DNA from: Bradyrhizobium lupini | GTDB taxonomy: Bacteria > Pseudomonadota > Alphaproteobacteria > Rhizobiales > Xanthobacteraceae | DNA length: 64,000 nt | Reading direction: 5' to 3' | Assembly (NCBI RefSeq): GCF_040939785.1 | Contig: NZ_CP162553.1 | Coordinates: 3,224,001 to 3,288,000 of the forward strand | In this document: positions 1 to 9,301 of the stretch, piece by piece | Position numbering within the stretch: position 1 is the first letter of the stretch | Layout of the letters: each line of letters begins with the position of its first letter | Program-made: the position numbers and the translations under genes | Notes under the pieces: model-generated | Database searches by the model: none | The model's input: the letters and a program-made list of their open reading frames with translations, nothing else | Told to the model about the DNA's origin: nothing

Positions 1-6
1 TGCGTT

Positions 7-2019
7 TTGACGTTGAGGGGTCACCGTTACAGGTATTTGCGAACGGCCGCGGCGATTGCCTCGGGTGTATTGGCTTTTCCGGCCGCGAGCCGCGCGGCTG
101 ATCTGCCGCTGAAGGAACCGGCGCTGAAGGGCGTCTATGACTGGACCGGCCTCTACATCGGTGCGCATGCCGGCTACAGCCTCGGCTCGTCGCGCTTCGC
201 GCTGAACGACGGCACAGGCATTAGCGACAGCGGCGTCTTCAGCGGCATGATCGGCGGCGTGCAGGCCGGCTACAATTACCGGCTCAATTCCGGCTGGCTG
301 GTCGGCGTCGAAGGCGATTTCTCGTTTCCGAACTACATCACGTCCAACTCGATCGTGTCCTTCCTGGCGACACCAGCCAACACCGTCACGCAGCAATGGG
401 ACTACACTGCGAGCCTGCGCGGCCGCGTCGGCTACACCAGCGGTCCCTGGCTGGTCTACGCCACCGGCGGCTTTGCATGGATGGGCGAGCGCTATTTCGA
501 CACGCCGGCCGCAGGCGAAGCAGTCCCGAAAATCCTGAACACGCGGCCCGGCTGGATCGCGGGTGCCGGCATCGAATACGGCTTTGCGCCGCATTGGAGC
601 GCACGGCTCGAATATCTCTATAGCCGCTTCGACGGCGCCAATGTCGCCTTCTCCACAGGTGCCCAATACAATTCGTCGTCGCTCGACTTCCAAACGATCC
701 GGCTCGGCCTCAACCGCAAGGTCGATTGGCCGGGCATGCCGGGCTACAATCCCAAGAGCTCGGGGATCGGCTCGCTAATCGACACCGAATCGGATCGCTG
801 GGAGATCCACGGCCAGAGCACTTATCTGCCGCAAGGCTACCCGTCGTTCCCCGCCCTCTACACCGGGCCGAATTCGCTCTCGCCATCAAGGCAGGCCAAG
901 GCGACCTGGAGCAACAGCCTGTTCCTGAACGCAAAGCTGTGGGACGGCGGCGAGGTCTACTACAATCCCGAACTGCTGCAGGGATTTGGATTGAACGACA
1001 CGGTCGGCGCGGCCGGTTTCCCCAACGGCGAGGCGCAGAAGTCGAACTTCCCCTATCCGCACTACAACACATCGCGCCTGTTCGTGCGCCAGACATTCGG
1101 CTTTGGCGGCGAGCAGGAAGAGCTCGCGAGCGGCCAGTTGCAGCTCGGACAGAAGGTCGACGTATCCAGGCTCACGGTGCAGGCCGGCAAATTCCCGGTG
1201 ATCGACGTGTTCGACGGCAACGCCTACGCCAAGGACACCCGCAAGGACTTCATGAACTGGTCGCTGTGGGCGCCAGGCGCCTTCGACTATTCCGCCGACA
1301 AGGTCGGCCTCACCTACGGCGTCACCGCCGAGCTGAATCAGAAGCAGTGGGCGTTGCGCGGCGGCTACTTCCTGATGGTCGCCGAGTCCAATTCGAATCA
1401 TTTCGACACCAGGGTCGGCGAGCGCGGCCAGTACGTGCTCGAGCTCGAAACGCGCTTCTCCCTGCTTGGCCAACCCGGCAAGCTCAGGACCATAGGCTGG
1501 CTCGACAGCGCCAACATGGGCAGCTTCCGCGAGACGCTGGACAATCCCGCGCTCAACCTCGACATCGCGCAGACCCGGCGCGGCCGTCTGAAGTATGGCT
1601 ACGTGCTCAACCTCGAGCAGGCGATCACCGAGGATGTCGGTCTGTTCGGCCGTTGGAGCTGGAACGACGGCAAGACCGAGACGCTGGCCTTCACCGACAT
1701 TCACCGCAGCCTGTCTGGCGGTCTTTCGATCAAGGGCACGAAATGGGGCCGGCCCGATGACGTGATCGGCGTCGGGGGCGCCATCAATGCCATCTCGCAG
1801 GACTATCGCGACTTCCTGGCCGCCGGCGGCCTCGGTGTTCTCATCGGCGACGGCGCGCTCAACTACCGCCGCGAGCGCATCCTCGAAACCTATTACGCCT
1901 ATGCGCTGAACAAGAGTCTCACCCTCACTGCCGACTACCAGCTGATCGTCAACCCCGCCTACAACGCCGATCGCGGCCCGGTGTCGGTATTTTCCGGGCG
2001 GCTACACGGCGAGTTCTGA
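7..2019 (+). CDS. Omp25-like barrel fused to OprB-type carbohydrate porin
   Basis: Predicted outer-membrane protein of 670 residues. A signal peptide ends near residue 30 (FPAASRAAD). Residues about 40-235 look like the small Omp25/RopB-type beta-barrel domain (WTGLYIGAHAGY, then alternating aromatic strands ending RLGLNRKVDWPG). Residues about 255-670 resemble the OprB family of carbohydrate-selective porins, with aromatic-rich strands and a C-terminal Phe (LHGEF) as expected of proteins inserted by the Bam complex. Two barrel-type domains in one chain is an unusual length for either family. The start shown is a TTG six bases from the window edge; another TTG lies two codons on, and the true start may be upstream, so the 5' end is uncertain. 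Substrate is not deducible. Confidence 0.8.
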   Translation: MTLRGHRYRYLRTAAAIASGVLAFPAASRAADLPLKEPALKGVYDWTGLYIGAHAGYSLGSSRFALNDGTGISDSGVFSGMIGGVQAGYNYRLNSGWLVGVEGDFSFPNYITSNSIVSFLATPANTVTQQWDYTASLRGRVGYTSGPWLVYATGGFAWMGERYFDTPAAGEAVPKILNTRPGWIAGAGIEYGFAPHWSARLEYLYSRFDGANVAFSTGAQYNSSSLDFQTIRLGLNRKVDWPGMPGYNPKSSGIGSLIDTESDRWEIHGQSTYLPQGYPSFPALYTGPNSLSPSRQAKATWSNSLFLNAKLWDGGEVYYNPELLQGFGLNDTVGAAGFPNGEAQKSNFPYPHYNTSRLFVRQTFGFGGEQEELASGQLQLGQKVDVSRLTVQAGKFPVIDVFDGNAYAKDTRKDFMNWSLWAPGAFDYSADKVGLTYGVTAELNQKQWALRGGYFLMVAESNSNHFDTRVGERGQYVLELETRFSLLGQPGKLRTIGWLDSANMGSFRETLDNPALNLDIAQTRRGRLKYGYVLNLEQAITEDVGLFGRWSWNDGKTETLAFTDIHRSLSGGLSIKGTKWGRPDDVIGVGGAINAISQDYRDFLAAGGLGVLIGDGALNYRRERILETYYAYALNKSLTLTADYQLIVNPAYNADRGPVSVFSGRLHGEF

Positions 2020-2038
2020 GCGCTTCCGGCTACGTGAC

Positions 2039-4131
2039 TTACGCGGCCCGGATCGCGTCCAGGAACTTCCCGACCTCGACCTTGAGGCGGCCGCTCTCGC
2101 CGGACAGCGACTTCGCTGACGCGAGCACGGTGGAGGAGGCCGATCCGGTCTGGCTCGCGCCGCGCTGCACGTCGACGATGCTGGCGGAGACCTGTTGGGT
2201 GCCGCGTGCCGCCTGCTGCACGTTGCGGGAAATCTCCCGCGTCGCCGCGCCTTGCTGCTCGACCGCGGAGGCGATCGCCGATGCGATCTCGGACATGCGG
2301 GTGATGGTGTCGCCGATCGACTTGATGGCGCCGACGGAATCCTGCGTCGCGCTCTGGATTCCCGTGATCTGCTGGCTGATCTCGCCGGTGGCCTTGGCGG
2401 TCTGCTCGGCGAGCGCCTTGACCTCGGAGGCGACCACGGCGAAGCCGCGCCCGGCCTCGCCGGCGCGCGCCGCCTCGATCGTTGCATTGAGCGCCAGAAG
2501 ATTGGTCTGGCCCGCGATCTGGCTGATGAGCTCGACCACGTCGCCGATCCGGCCGGCCGCCTTGGCGAGTTCGCCGACATAGTCGTTGGTACGCGCAGCC
2601 TGCTGCACCGCTTCGCCGGCCACCCGCGCGGAGTCCTGGACCTGCCGGCTGATCTCGTCGACCGAGGACGCCATTTCCTCCGCGGCCGCGGCGACGGTCT
2701 GCACGTTGCTGGAGGCCTGCTCGGAGGCGGCCGCAACGGTCGCGGTGACCTTTTCCGATTGATCGGCGGTGCTCGTCAGCGTTCCCGCCGACACTTCCAG
2801 CTCCGACGATGCCGACGACACGGTGTTGATGGCGTCGCCGATCAACGCTTCGAAATCGCGTGCGATCTGGTCCATGCGCTGGCTGCGCCGGAGCTTCGCC
2901 TCGGCTTCCACCGCGGCGGCCTCATCGGCGGCCTTCTTGGCGGAGAGCAGATCTTTGAAGTGCTGGAGCGAGCCCGCCACCTGGCTGATCTCGTCATTGC
3001 GGCCGGTCACGGGAATCTCGACCTCGTGCTGCCCGGCGGCAAGAGTTGCGATCACGTCCGCGAGCCGGCTGAGCGGCGTCACCACGCGCCTGCGCAACAT
3101 CATCGTCACGCCACCGAGTGTCCCCAGCAGCGCCAGCACCGCCACGCCCGCGAGCGCGAGCCTCGCCAGCGCGCCGTCGCGCGCGGCCGAGGCGCGCTCG
3201 GCAGCTTCCGCCAGCGCGGCATCGCGGACGCCGTAGAACATCTGGATGGCGGGGACGATGATGTTGGCCAGCTCTTCGGCATTGATGCCGTACTTGCCGT
3301 CGCCACGCGCCGCGAGCATCTCCTTGTCCACGGCAGCGGCTGCTTTCCCGAAATAGGAATCCGTCGCCGCCTTCAGCGCGGTGGCGATCCGGGGCGGGCT
3401 TCCGAGCTGGTCGATGCCGGCCTCGATGCGCTCGCGGTCGGCCTCGACACGTCCCTGCATCCGATCCATCAGCGACAATTCGGCCGCCGTGAGCGGTCGG
3501 CGAGCGCTCAGCGCCGGCGACAGCGTGGCGGCGCGGCTGCCGGCCGAGACGCGCAGATCCTGCGCCGTTCGCGCCAGGCTCAACAGCGCCGCAAGCGAGG
3601 AATCGGCATTGATGACCTTGGCTTCAAGCCGGTTCATGATCGGCTCGATATTGCCGATGACCTCGGCAACGCCTGGAAGGAAGCCCTTGATTACAGCGCC
3701 GTCGCGCGTCGCCAGGGCACGCTCATCGCGCGATCTGCCGCCGTGATGATATCCTTGAGCCGCCGCGCAGTACGGTCCAGGTTTTCGATCATCGCTCCGG
3801 AATCATCCAGCACCATGATGGCGCGCCTTGCCCCCTCGAACGCGCCATCGACCGCTTTCGCCGCCTTTGCGGCGGCTTCGATCTGGACCTGCGTCGCAGA
3901 ATTCTCCTGGAAGATCGGGGAAATGTAGGGAGCACGAAGGCCGGCAACGTGCTGACTGACCATCAGGGTCGCACCGAAGGCCTCGACCGTCTTGATCGCA
4001 TCGGAGCGGTTCGTGAAGATGCGCGCCTGGGGTATCAGCACCTCGGCGCCAAGGATGACTGCAAACACCGTCACCGTCAGCATCGACAGCGCAAAGAGCT
4101 TCCCGATCCGCATTCTGATCCCCGAATACAT
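2039..4131 (-). pseudogene. methyl-accepting chemotaxis protein, frameshifted
   Basis: Chemoreceptor split over two frames. The upstream piece (4131 to 3691) has an N-terminal membrane segment (LFALSMLTVTVFAVILGAEV) and the start of a periplasmic sensor region, then runs into a stop. The downstream piece (open to 2039; first ATG at 3637) has a second membrane helix ([18 protein letters not shown]), a HAMP region and a full signalling domain with the conserved tip [20 protein letters not shown]. The two join smoothly if one base is added around 3719-3745: the first frame reads DIITAADRA and the second [17 protein letters not shown]. The span is one base short of a multiple of three; the restored product would be about 690 residues. 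Either a recent pseudogene or a sequencing deletion; the intact signalling domain favours the latter. The ligand is unknown. Confidence 0.85.
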
Positions 4132-4352
4132 TCCTGCAAATGCCGAGAACCTAGCTGGTGGCCGCTAAGAGCCCGTTAAGCAACGGCATGCCCGTAGTTC
4201 CGCGGGGTATTGGGGAGTGCCTTCGGGGGACGGGGTCGCCGAAGTTCCTTCGCGATGCCCGATGGGACAGAATCATCGGCATTTCTTCCTCGAATACCTA
4301 TATCAAGACCTGTGCGGCCATCCGCGCCACACTCCCTTACCTCGGAACATCA

Positions 4353-5648
4353 ATGCTCTCCGCCGAACTCGCCATCGTCGTCGTCCTGATCGTCATCAAC
4401 GGCTTGCTGTCCATGTCCGAGCTGGCCGTGGTCTCGTCGCGCCCGGCCCGGCTGTCGATGCTCGCCGCCAAGGGCGTCCGCGGCGCCGAGCGGGCGCTGA
4501 CGCTCGCGGCCGATCCCGGCAAATTCCTCTCGACGGTGCAGATCGGGATCACGCTGGTCGGCGTGCTCTCCGGCGCGTTCTCGGGCGCGACGCTCGGACA
4601 GCGGCTGACGCAATGGCTGCTCGAGCTCGGCCTGTCCGCAGGAATTGCCGACATCGTCGGAGTGGGCCTGGTCGTCACGCTCATCACCTACGCCACCCTG
4701 ATCGTCGGCGAGCTGGTGCCGAAGCAGGTGGCGCTGCGCGACCCCGAGAGCATCGCGGTCAGGGTTGCACCCGCGATGCACGTGCTTGCGACGGTCTCGC
4801 TGCCGCTGGTCTTCCTGCTCGATCTCTCCGGCAAGCTGATCCTCACGCTGCTCGGCCATGGCGGCAAGTCTGAAGAAAAAGTGTCAGAAGATGAGATCCA
4901 TCATCTCGTCAGCGAAGCCGAAAACGCAGGCGTGCTCGAGTCAGGTGAAAAGGAGATGATCGCGGGCGTGATGCGGCTCGGCGACCGGCCGGTCGGCGCG
5001 ATTATGACGCCGCGCACGGAGGTCAACGAGATCGACCTGAACGATACGCCGGAAAGCATTCAAGCGACCATCGCCAAGAGTCCGCATTCACGCTTTCCGG
5101 TGTCCGACGGCGACCGCGACAAGCCGATTGGCGTGCTTCAGGCCAAGGACCTGCTGGTGGCCTTCATGAACGAGCGCACGCCGGATTTGCGCGTGCTGGT
5201 CCGCGAGGCGCCCGGCATTCCCGCCTCGGCCGATGCCCGCGACGTGCTGGCGATCCTGAAGGCTGCACCGGTGCATGTCGGCCTCGTCTACGACGAATAC
5301 GGCGCCTTCGAAGGCATCGTGACGACGGCTGACATTCTGGAATCCATTGTGGGTGCCTTCCATTCCGAGGAAGGCCCGCCGGAACCAGCCTACGTCAAGC
5401 GCGCGGACGATTCGCTGCTGGTCTCAGGCTGGATGCCGGTCGACGAATTCGGCGAGCTGCTCGGCATCGAACTGCCGCCGCACCGCTACAACACCGTCGC
5501 CGGCCTCGTGCTGCAACAGTTCAACGTGCTGCCTGATGTCGGCGACGCCTTCGACTTCGGCGACTGGCACATCGAGGTGGTCGATCTCGACGGGCGGAGG
5601 ATCGACAAGATTCTCGCGAGCCGGCGGAGCGAAGTAGAGACGGGGTGA
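4353..5648 (+). CDS. CNNM/TlyC-type membrane protein with CBS pair and CorC domain
   Basis: Inner-membrane protein of 431 residues in the 'hemolysin family' (CNNM/CorB/YfjD type), a group linked to divalent-cation, mainly magnesium, transport; the haemolysin name is historical. The N-terminal DUF21/CNNM domain (about 1-190) has membrane helices starting at ELAIVVVLIVINGLLSM and the charged motif SELAVVSSRPARL. A pair of CBS domains follows (about 205-330, including IMTPRTEVNEI), and a CorC_HlyC domain closes the protein (about 345-425). The reading frame is open further upstream, but the ATG at 4353 places the first helix at the N terminus as in the family. It reads rightwards, divergent from the chemoreceptor, and stands alone. 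Confidence 0.88.
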   Translation: MLSAELAIVVVLIVINGLLSMSELAVVSSRPARLSMLAAKGVRGAERALTLAADPGKFLSTVQIGITLVGVLSGAFSGATLGQRLTQWLLELGLSAGIADIVGVGLVVTLITYATLIVGELVPKQVALRDPESIAVRVAPAMHVLATVSLPLVFLLDLSGKLILTLLGHGGKSEEKVSEDEIHHLVSEAENAGVLESGEKEMIAGVMRLGDRPVGAIMTPRTEVNEIDLNDTPESIQATIAKSPHSRFPVSDGDRDKPIGVLQAKDLLVAFMNERTPDLRVLVREAPGIPASADARDVLAILKAAPVHVGLVYDEYGAFEGIVTTADILESIVGAFHSEEGPPEPAYVKRADDSLLVSGWMPVDEFGELLGIELPPHRYNTVAGLVLQQFNVLPDVGDAFDFGDWHIEVVDLDGRRIDKILASRRSEVETG

Positions 5649-5656
5649 TCCACTCT

Positions 5657-5820
5657 CGTCGTCCCGGACAAGCGCAGCGAAGCGGAGCGCAGATCCGGGA
5701 CCCATAGCCACAGGATTGAGCTTGGCGAAGACTGGTACTTGCGCGGTGCTGCTGTCTGCGCATGATCGACAGATCACGCGGTATGGTCCCGGATCTGCGC
5801 TGGCGCTTGTCCGGACGACG
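5657..5820. repeat. 164-bp inverted-repeat intergenic element, copy 1
   Basis: The ends are inverted copies: 5657-5674 (CGTCGTCCCGGACAAGCG) and 5804-5820 (CGCTTGTCCGGACGACG). Inner inverted blocks also match (GATCCGGGACCCATA against TATGGTCCCGGATC). The same architecture recurs at 38955-39115, and a shortened version at 30867-30914. It lies between the convergent CNNM and PilZ genes and has no coding sign. Confidence 0.7.
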
Positions 5821-5860
5821 GCGGAGTTTGTGGTTAGAGCTTGCGCCAGACTCTAGACCC

Positions 5861-6103
5861 TCACCCGAACCTCACCCCGATCCGCTTTTCCTTGCGCCAG
5901 ATCACGGTGCAGGCGAGATGTTTTCCGTCGGCCTGCACAAGCAGGCTGAAATGGTCGGGGATGCCGACGGGACTGCTGACGTCGAGCGCGGCGCCGGTAT
6001 CTGACAGGTTGCGGATAGTGCAGTCGATCGCGCCGCCGCCGCCGAACTCGATCGTTCCGGCCTTCAGCACGCGATGCCTTGCCTTGTCGCGCCGCTCGTC
6101 CAT
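5861..6103 (-). CDS. PilZ domain protein
   Basis: Small protein of 80 residues consisting of one PilZ domain. It opens with ERRDKARHRVLKAG, an RxxxR-like cyclic-di-GMP contact region, and continues with the D/NxSxxG-type signature NLSDTGAAL at about residues 32-40, then beta strands to the C terminus. PilZ proteins bind c-di-GMP and adjust motility, polysaccharide output or transcription. Single-domain copies of this size are very common in Bradyrhizobium, and the partner here cannot be told. It is followed downstream by an intergenic repeat element. Confidence 0.85.
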   Translation of the reverse strand: MDERRDKARHRVLKAGTIEFGGGGAIDCTIRNLSDTGAALDVSSPVGIPDHFSLLVQADGKHLACTVIWRKEKRIGVRFG

Positions 6104-6199
6104 GGGAACAATCTACACCCAAAGTTGAATCAAACGTTAAACGCACCCCCCGCGATGCTTTTGCGCGCGCGGCCGCGGCCCTGCAAGTGGACCGGCGTC

Positions 6200-7825
6200 C
6201 TACAGCGCCGGCTGGAACGTCTCCGTCCGTGCCATCCGCCAGGCGTCGCGGAAGCGTGGGTCTTCGGTGCCTTCGAGCAGTTCGCCCGGACGCAGCGACG
6301 GATAAAGCTGCGCGAAGGATTTCACGTCCGTCGTCGAGGTGCGCTGGGAGAAGTGGATCGGGCGCAGCTGCTGCGGATGTTCGAGACCGGCCGCGGCGAT
6401 CAGCTCGGTCAGCGAGTGCAGCGTCGCCAGGTGATAATTGTGCACGCGGTCGATCTTGAGCGGCACATAGAGTGCGCGCGCCCGCGTCGGGTCCTGCGTC
6501 GCGACGCCGGTCGGGCAGCGGTCGGTGTGGCAGCTCAGCGACTGGATGCAGCCGAGCGAGAACATGAAGCCGCGCGCCGAATTGCAGTAGTCCGCGCCGA
6601 TCGCCATGGCGCGCGCCATGTCGAACGCGGTGGCTATCTTGCCGGAGGCGCCGATCTTGATGCGGTCGCGCGCGTTGATGCCGATCAGCGCGTTGTGGAC
6701 GAAACTGACGCCCTCGCGCATCGGCATGCCCAGATGGTCCATGAACTCCAGCGGCGCGGCGCCGGTGCCACCCTCGTTGCCGTCGACAACGATGAAGTCG
6801 GGATAGATGCCGGTCTCGATCATCGCCTTGCAGATCGCCAGGAATTCCCACGGATGACCGATGCACAGCTTGAAGCCCGTCGGCTTGCCGCCGGAGAGCT
6901 TTCGCATCTCGCCGATGAACTTCATCATGCCGACAGGCGTCGAGAAGGCGCGATGCGAGGCCGGCGAGATGCAATCCTCGCCCATGGCGACCCCGCGGAT
7001 CTTGGAAATCTCCTCCGAGACTTTCGCCGCCGGCAGCACGCCGCCATGACCGGGCTTGGCGCCCTGGCTGATCTTGAGCTCGACCATCTTGATCTGGTCC
7101 TGGGTCGCGACGCGCGCGAAGGCTTCGGGATCGAAGGCGCCGTCGAGATGACGACAGCCGAAATAGCCCGAACCGATCTCCCAGATGATGTCGCCGCCCA
7201 TCTCCGCGTGATAGGGGCTGAAGCCGCCCTCGCCGGTGTCGTGCGCGAAGCCGCCCTTCTTGGCGCCGGCATTCAGCGCGCGCACGGCGTTCGGGCTGAG
7301 CGCGCCAAAACTCATGGCGGAAATGTTGAATACCGAAGCCGAATACGGCTTGGCGCAATCCGGGCCGCCGATAGTGACGCGGAATTTCTCCTCGGCATGC
7401 GTCTTCGGCGAGACCGAGTGATGCATCCACTCATAACCCTGGCGGTAGACGTCCTCCTGGGTACCGAACGGACGCTTGTCGAGCTGCATCTTGGCGCGCT
7501 GATAGACCACCGCACGGATGTCGCGCGAGAACGGCATGCCGTCCTTCTCGCTCTCGAAGAAATACTGCCGCATCTCCGGGCGTATCTCTTCGAGCAAAAA
7601 ACGGATATGGGCCGAGATCGGGTAGTTGCGCAGAACGGCGTGGCCCTTCTGCATGAGGTCGCGGACGCCAAGCGCCGTCAGCGCGCCGAAGATCAGGATC
7701 GGGATCAGCAGAATGTCGAAGATCTTGCCATCGGCAAATCCGATGCCGGTCAGCAGCGCAGTGACCACCGCGCAGATCGTCAGGACGATGAAGCGCGGAG
7801 AGAATGGCAGCAGCAGGGTTTCCAT
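6200..7825 (-). CDS. FMN-binding glutamate synthase family protein
   Basis: Flavoprotein related to the synthase domain of GltB (Glu_synthase family), 541 residues from the chosen start. Two membrane segments come first (FIVLTICAVVTALLTGIGF and KIFDILLIPILIFGALTAL), then the TIM-barrel FMN/2-oxoglutarate domain from about 130 to 470. Visible motifs include SPKTHAEEKFRVTIGGPDC, ISQGAKPGHGG and GNEGGTGAAP. The cysteine series CIQSLSCHTDRCP matches the 3Fe-4S site of glutamate synthase. The glutaminase domain of GltB is absent, so it is not a complete GOGAT; its real reaction is unknown. The ATG at 7825 has a good ribosome site (AGAGGGG, 3 bases away); an in-frame ATG at 7909 is an alternative with a weaker site. 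Confidence 0.82.
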   Translation of the reverse strand: METLLLPFSPRFIVLTICAVVTALLTGIGFADGKIFDILLIPILIFGALTALGVRDLMQKGHAVLRNYPISAHIRFLLEEIRPEMRQYFFESEKDGMPFSRDIRAVVYQRAKMQLDKRPFGTQEDVYRQGYEWMHHSVSPKTHAEEKFRVTIGGPDCAKPYSASVFNISAMSFGALSPNAVRALNAGAKKGGFAHDTGEGGFSPYHAEMGGDIIWEIGSGYFGCRHLDGAFDPEAFARVATQDQIKMVELKISQGAKPGHGGVLPAAKVSEEISKIRGVAMGEDCISPASHRAFSTPVGMMKFIGEMRKLSGGKPTGFKLCIGHPWEFLAICKAMIETGIYPDFIVVDGNEGGTGAAPLEFMDHLGMPMREGVSFVHNALIGINARDRIKIGASGKIATAFDMARAMAIGADYCNSARGFMFSLGCIQSLSCHTDRCPTGVATQDPTRARALYVPLKIDRVHNYHLATLHSLTELIAAAGLEHPQQLRPIHFSQRTSTTDVKSFAQLYPSLRPGELLEGTEDPRFRDAWRMARTETFQPAL

Positions 7826-8091
7826 GATCCCCTCTTCCGCCAGCGGCAGGCGTTTGGCCGATGGGTTGGGCGATTCCTGCGTTTTGTTCTCGTCGGCCAC
7901 GATTCCCATCCTCTCGCCAGCATGAGGCGGTACGATACGCCCGCGCCTGTCATACGGATATGACGCGGCCCGTGTTTCACGCTAGCGAATTCGGCGGGGA
8001 CAAATCAATCAGCCCGATGGGCGGGCTTTTGCGGTGCAGCAGAGCTCGGAAGGGACGGGCATTAACCGGTCAAGGCGCTTTACCCAGGCAA

Positions 8092-8115
8092 ACGTCCTGG
8101 CTTTTGCCAGGACGT
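8092..8115 (-). terminator. hairpin after ferredoxin-NADP reductase gene
   Basis: Perfect 10-bp stem (ACGTCCTGGC / GCCAGGACGT) with a 4-base loop, starting 12 bases beyond the stop of the reductase gene. On the minus strand it is followed by only three T residues, so it is a weak intrinsic terminator or a 3' mRNA-protecting hairpin. A second, shorter hairpin (AGCCCG / CGGGCT) lies at 8011-8027. Confidence 0.5.
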
Positions 8116-8127
8116 GACCGAGAGGGC

Positions 8128-8901
8128 CTACCGCTCGACGAACGCCTTTTCGATCACGAAATGGCCGGGCTTGTTGCCTGAGCCCTCGACGAAGTCGCGG
8201 CCTTCGAACATCAGTTTCAGCTCTTCGAGCATCGCCGGGCTGCCGCACATCATGATGCGGTCGGTCGCGATGTCGAGCGGACCCTGGCCGATGTCGTTGA
8301 AGATCTGCTCGGAGCTGATGAGGTCGGTGATGCGGCCGCGGTTCTTGAACGGCTCGCGGGTTACGGTCGGGTAGTAGATGAGCTTGTCCGCGAGCAACTC
8401 CCCGAACAGTTCGTCCTCGCGAAGACCGGCGACGAGCTTCTCGCCATAGGCGAGCTCGGAGACCTGGCGGCAGCCGTGCACCAGCACGATGCTGTCGAAC
8501 TGGTCGTAAACCTCGGGATCCTTGATCAGGCTGGCGAAGGGCGCGAGGCCGGTGCCGGTCGAGAGCAGCAGCAGCCGCTTGCCGGGAATGAGATTGTCGG
8601 TGATCAGCGTGCCGGTCGCCTTGCGGCCGACCAGGATGGTGTCGCCTTCCTTGATCTTCTGGAGACGCGACGTCAGCGGGCCGTCCTGAACCTTGATCGA
8701 GAAGAACTCGAGCTCTTCCTCGTGATTAGCGCTCGCCATGCTGTAGGCGCGGAGCAGCGGGCGGCCCTCAACCTCGAGGCCGATCATCGCGAACTGGCCG
8801 TTCTGGAAGCGGAAGCCGGAATCGCGGGTTGCGCGAAAGCTGAACAGGGTGTCGGTCCAGTGCTGGACGGAAAGAACCTTCTCTCGGTAAAACGCGCTCA
8901 T
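8128..8901 (-). CDS. fpr: ferredoxin--NADP reductase
   Basis: FAD enzyme of 257 residues that moves electrons between NADPH and ferredoxin or flavodoxin in the cytoplasm. The FAD-binding barrel carries the RAYSMAS motif (about residues 50-56). The NADP domain has the LLLSTGTGLAPFASL loop (about 110-124) and GSPAML. The C-terminal tail (GHFVIEKAFVER) is the extended form of bacterial subclass Fpr enzymes, which stack a tail residue on the flavin. The reading frame continues upstream to 9162, but MSAFYREKVLSVQHW is the normal N terminus of this family, so 8901 is chosen. It is a single gene with a 400-base upstream gap. Confidence 0.9.
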   Translation of the reverse strand: MSAFYREKVLSVQHWTDTLFSFRATRDSGFRFQNGQFAMIGLEVEGRPLLRAYSMASANHEEELEFFSIKVQDGPLTSRLQKIKEGDTILVGRKATGTLITDNLIPGKRLLLLSTGTGLAPFASLIKDPEVYDQFDSIVLVHGCRQVSELAYGEKLVAGLREDELFGELLADKLIYYPTVTREPFKNRGRITDLISSEQIFNDIGQGPLDIATDRIMMCGSPAMLEELKLMFEGRDFVEGSGNKPGHFVIEKAFVER

Positions 8902-9301
8902 GATTTTCGATATTCCGAATAATTGCGGTTTTAGGGCAAAAGCGTTGCCCGGCCCCTGAAAGCGGAGCGGACACCATTGCCATGGCGGAGGATTTCGCGA
9001 GTGTGATCTACGCCATTGAGACCAATAATCAACCTCGTTCCGGATGCAATTGATGCCGGTCAAACCGGCATTTGCGGCGGAAATGGTCACATCATTAATG
9101 GATCTGCTGTCCGGCGTATGCGGAGGGCAATTTCTTTTCCCTCCGGGGCCCGAATACAGCACTTAATTTCCGCCCCGCTCGCGAGAATTTCATTAAGAAT
9201 AGCTCTGATTTTCCTCGGGTTGGCGCCGTTTCCCCGGATTCTTCCGGCTTTTGGCGCCATGAGCGACTGGAACTGGCGACTGCGACTGGCGACAGAGACA
9301 C
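8902..9301. other. 400-base divergent intergenic region
   Basis: Gap between the starts of fpr (leftward) and the ATP-grasp gene (rightward). It is less GC-rich than the genes. I see one clear hairpin at 9054-9070 (TGCCGGT, loop CAA, ACCGGCA, then TTT on the plus strand) and a GGAGGGCAATTTCTTTTCCCTCC inverted repeat nearby (about 9122-9144). No coding sequence or known RNA family is recognisable; it presumably holds both promoters. Confidence 0.4.

Noticed and set aside
6074..7963. A 629-codon rightward open frame opposite the glutamate-synthase-like gene
   Set aside because: It is rich in Arg, His and Ala with no domain, and the opposite strand encodes a clear family protein. Such antisense frames are common at this GC content.
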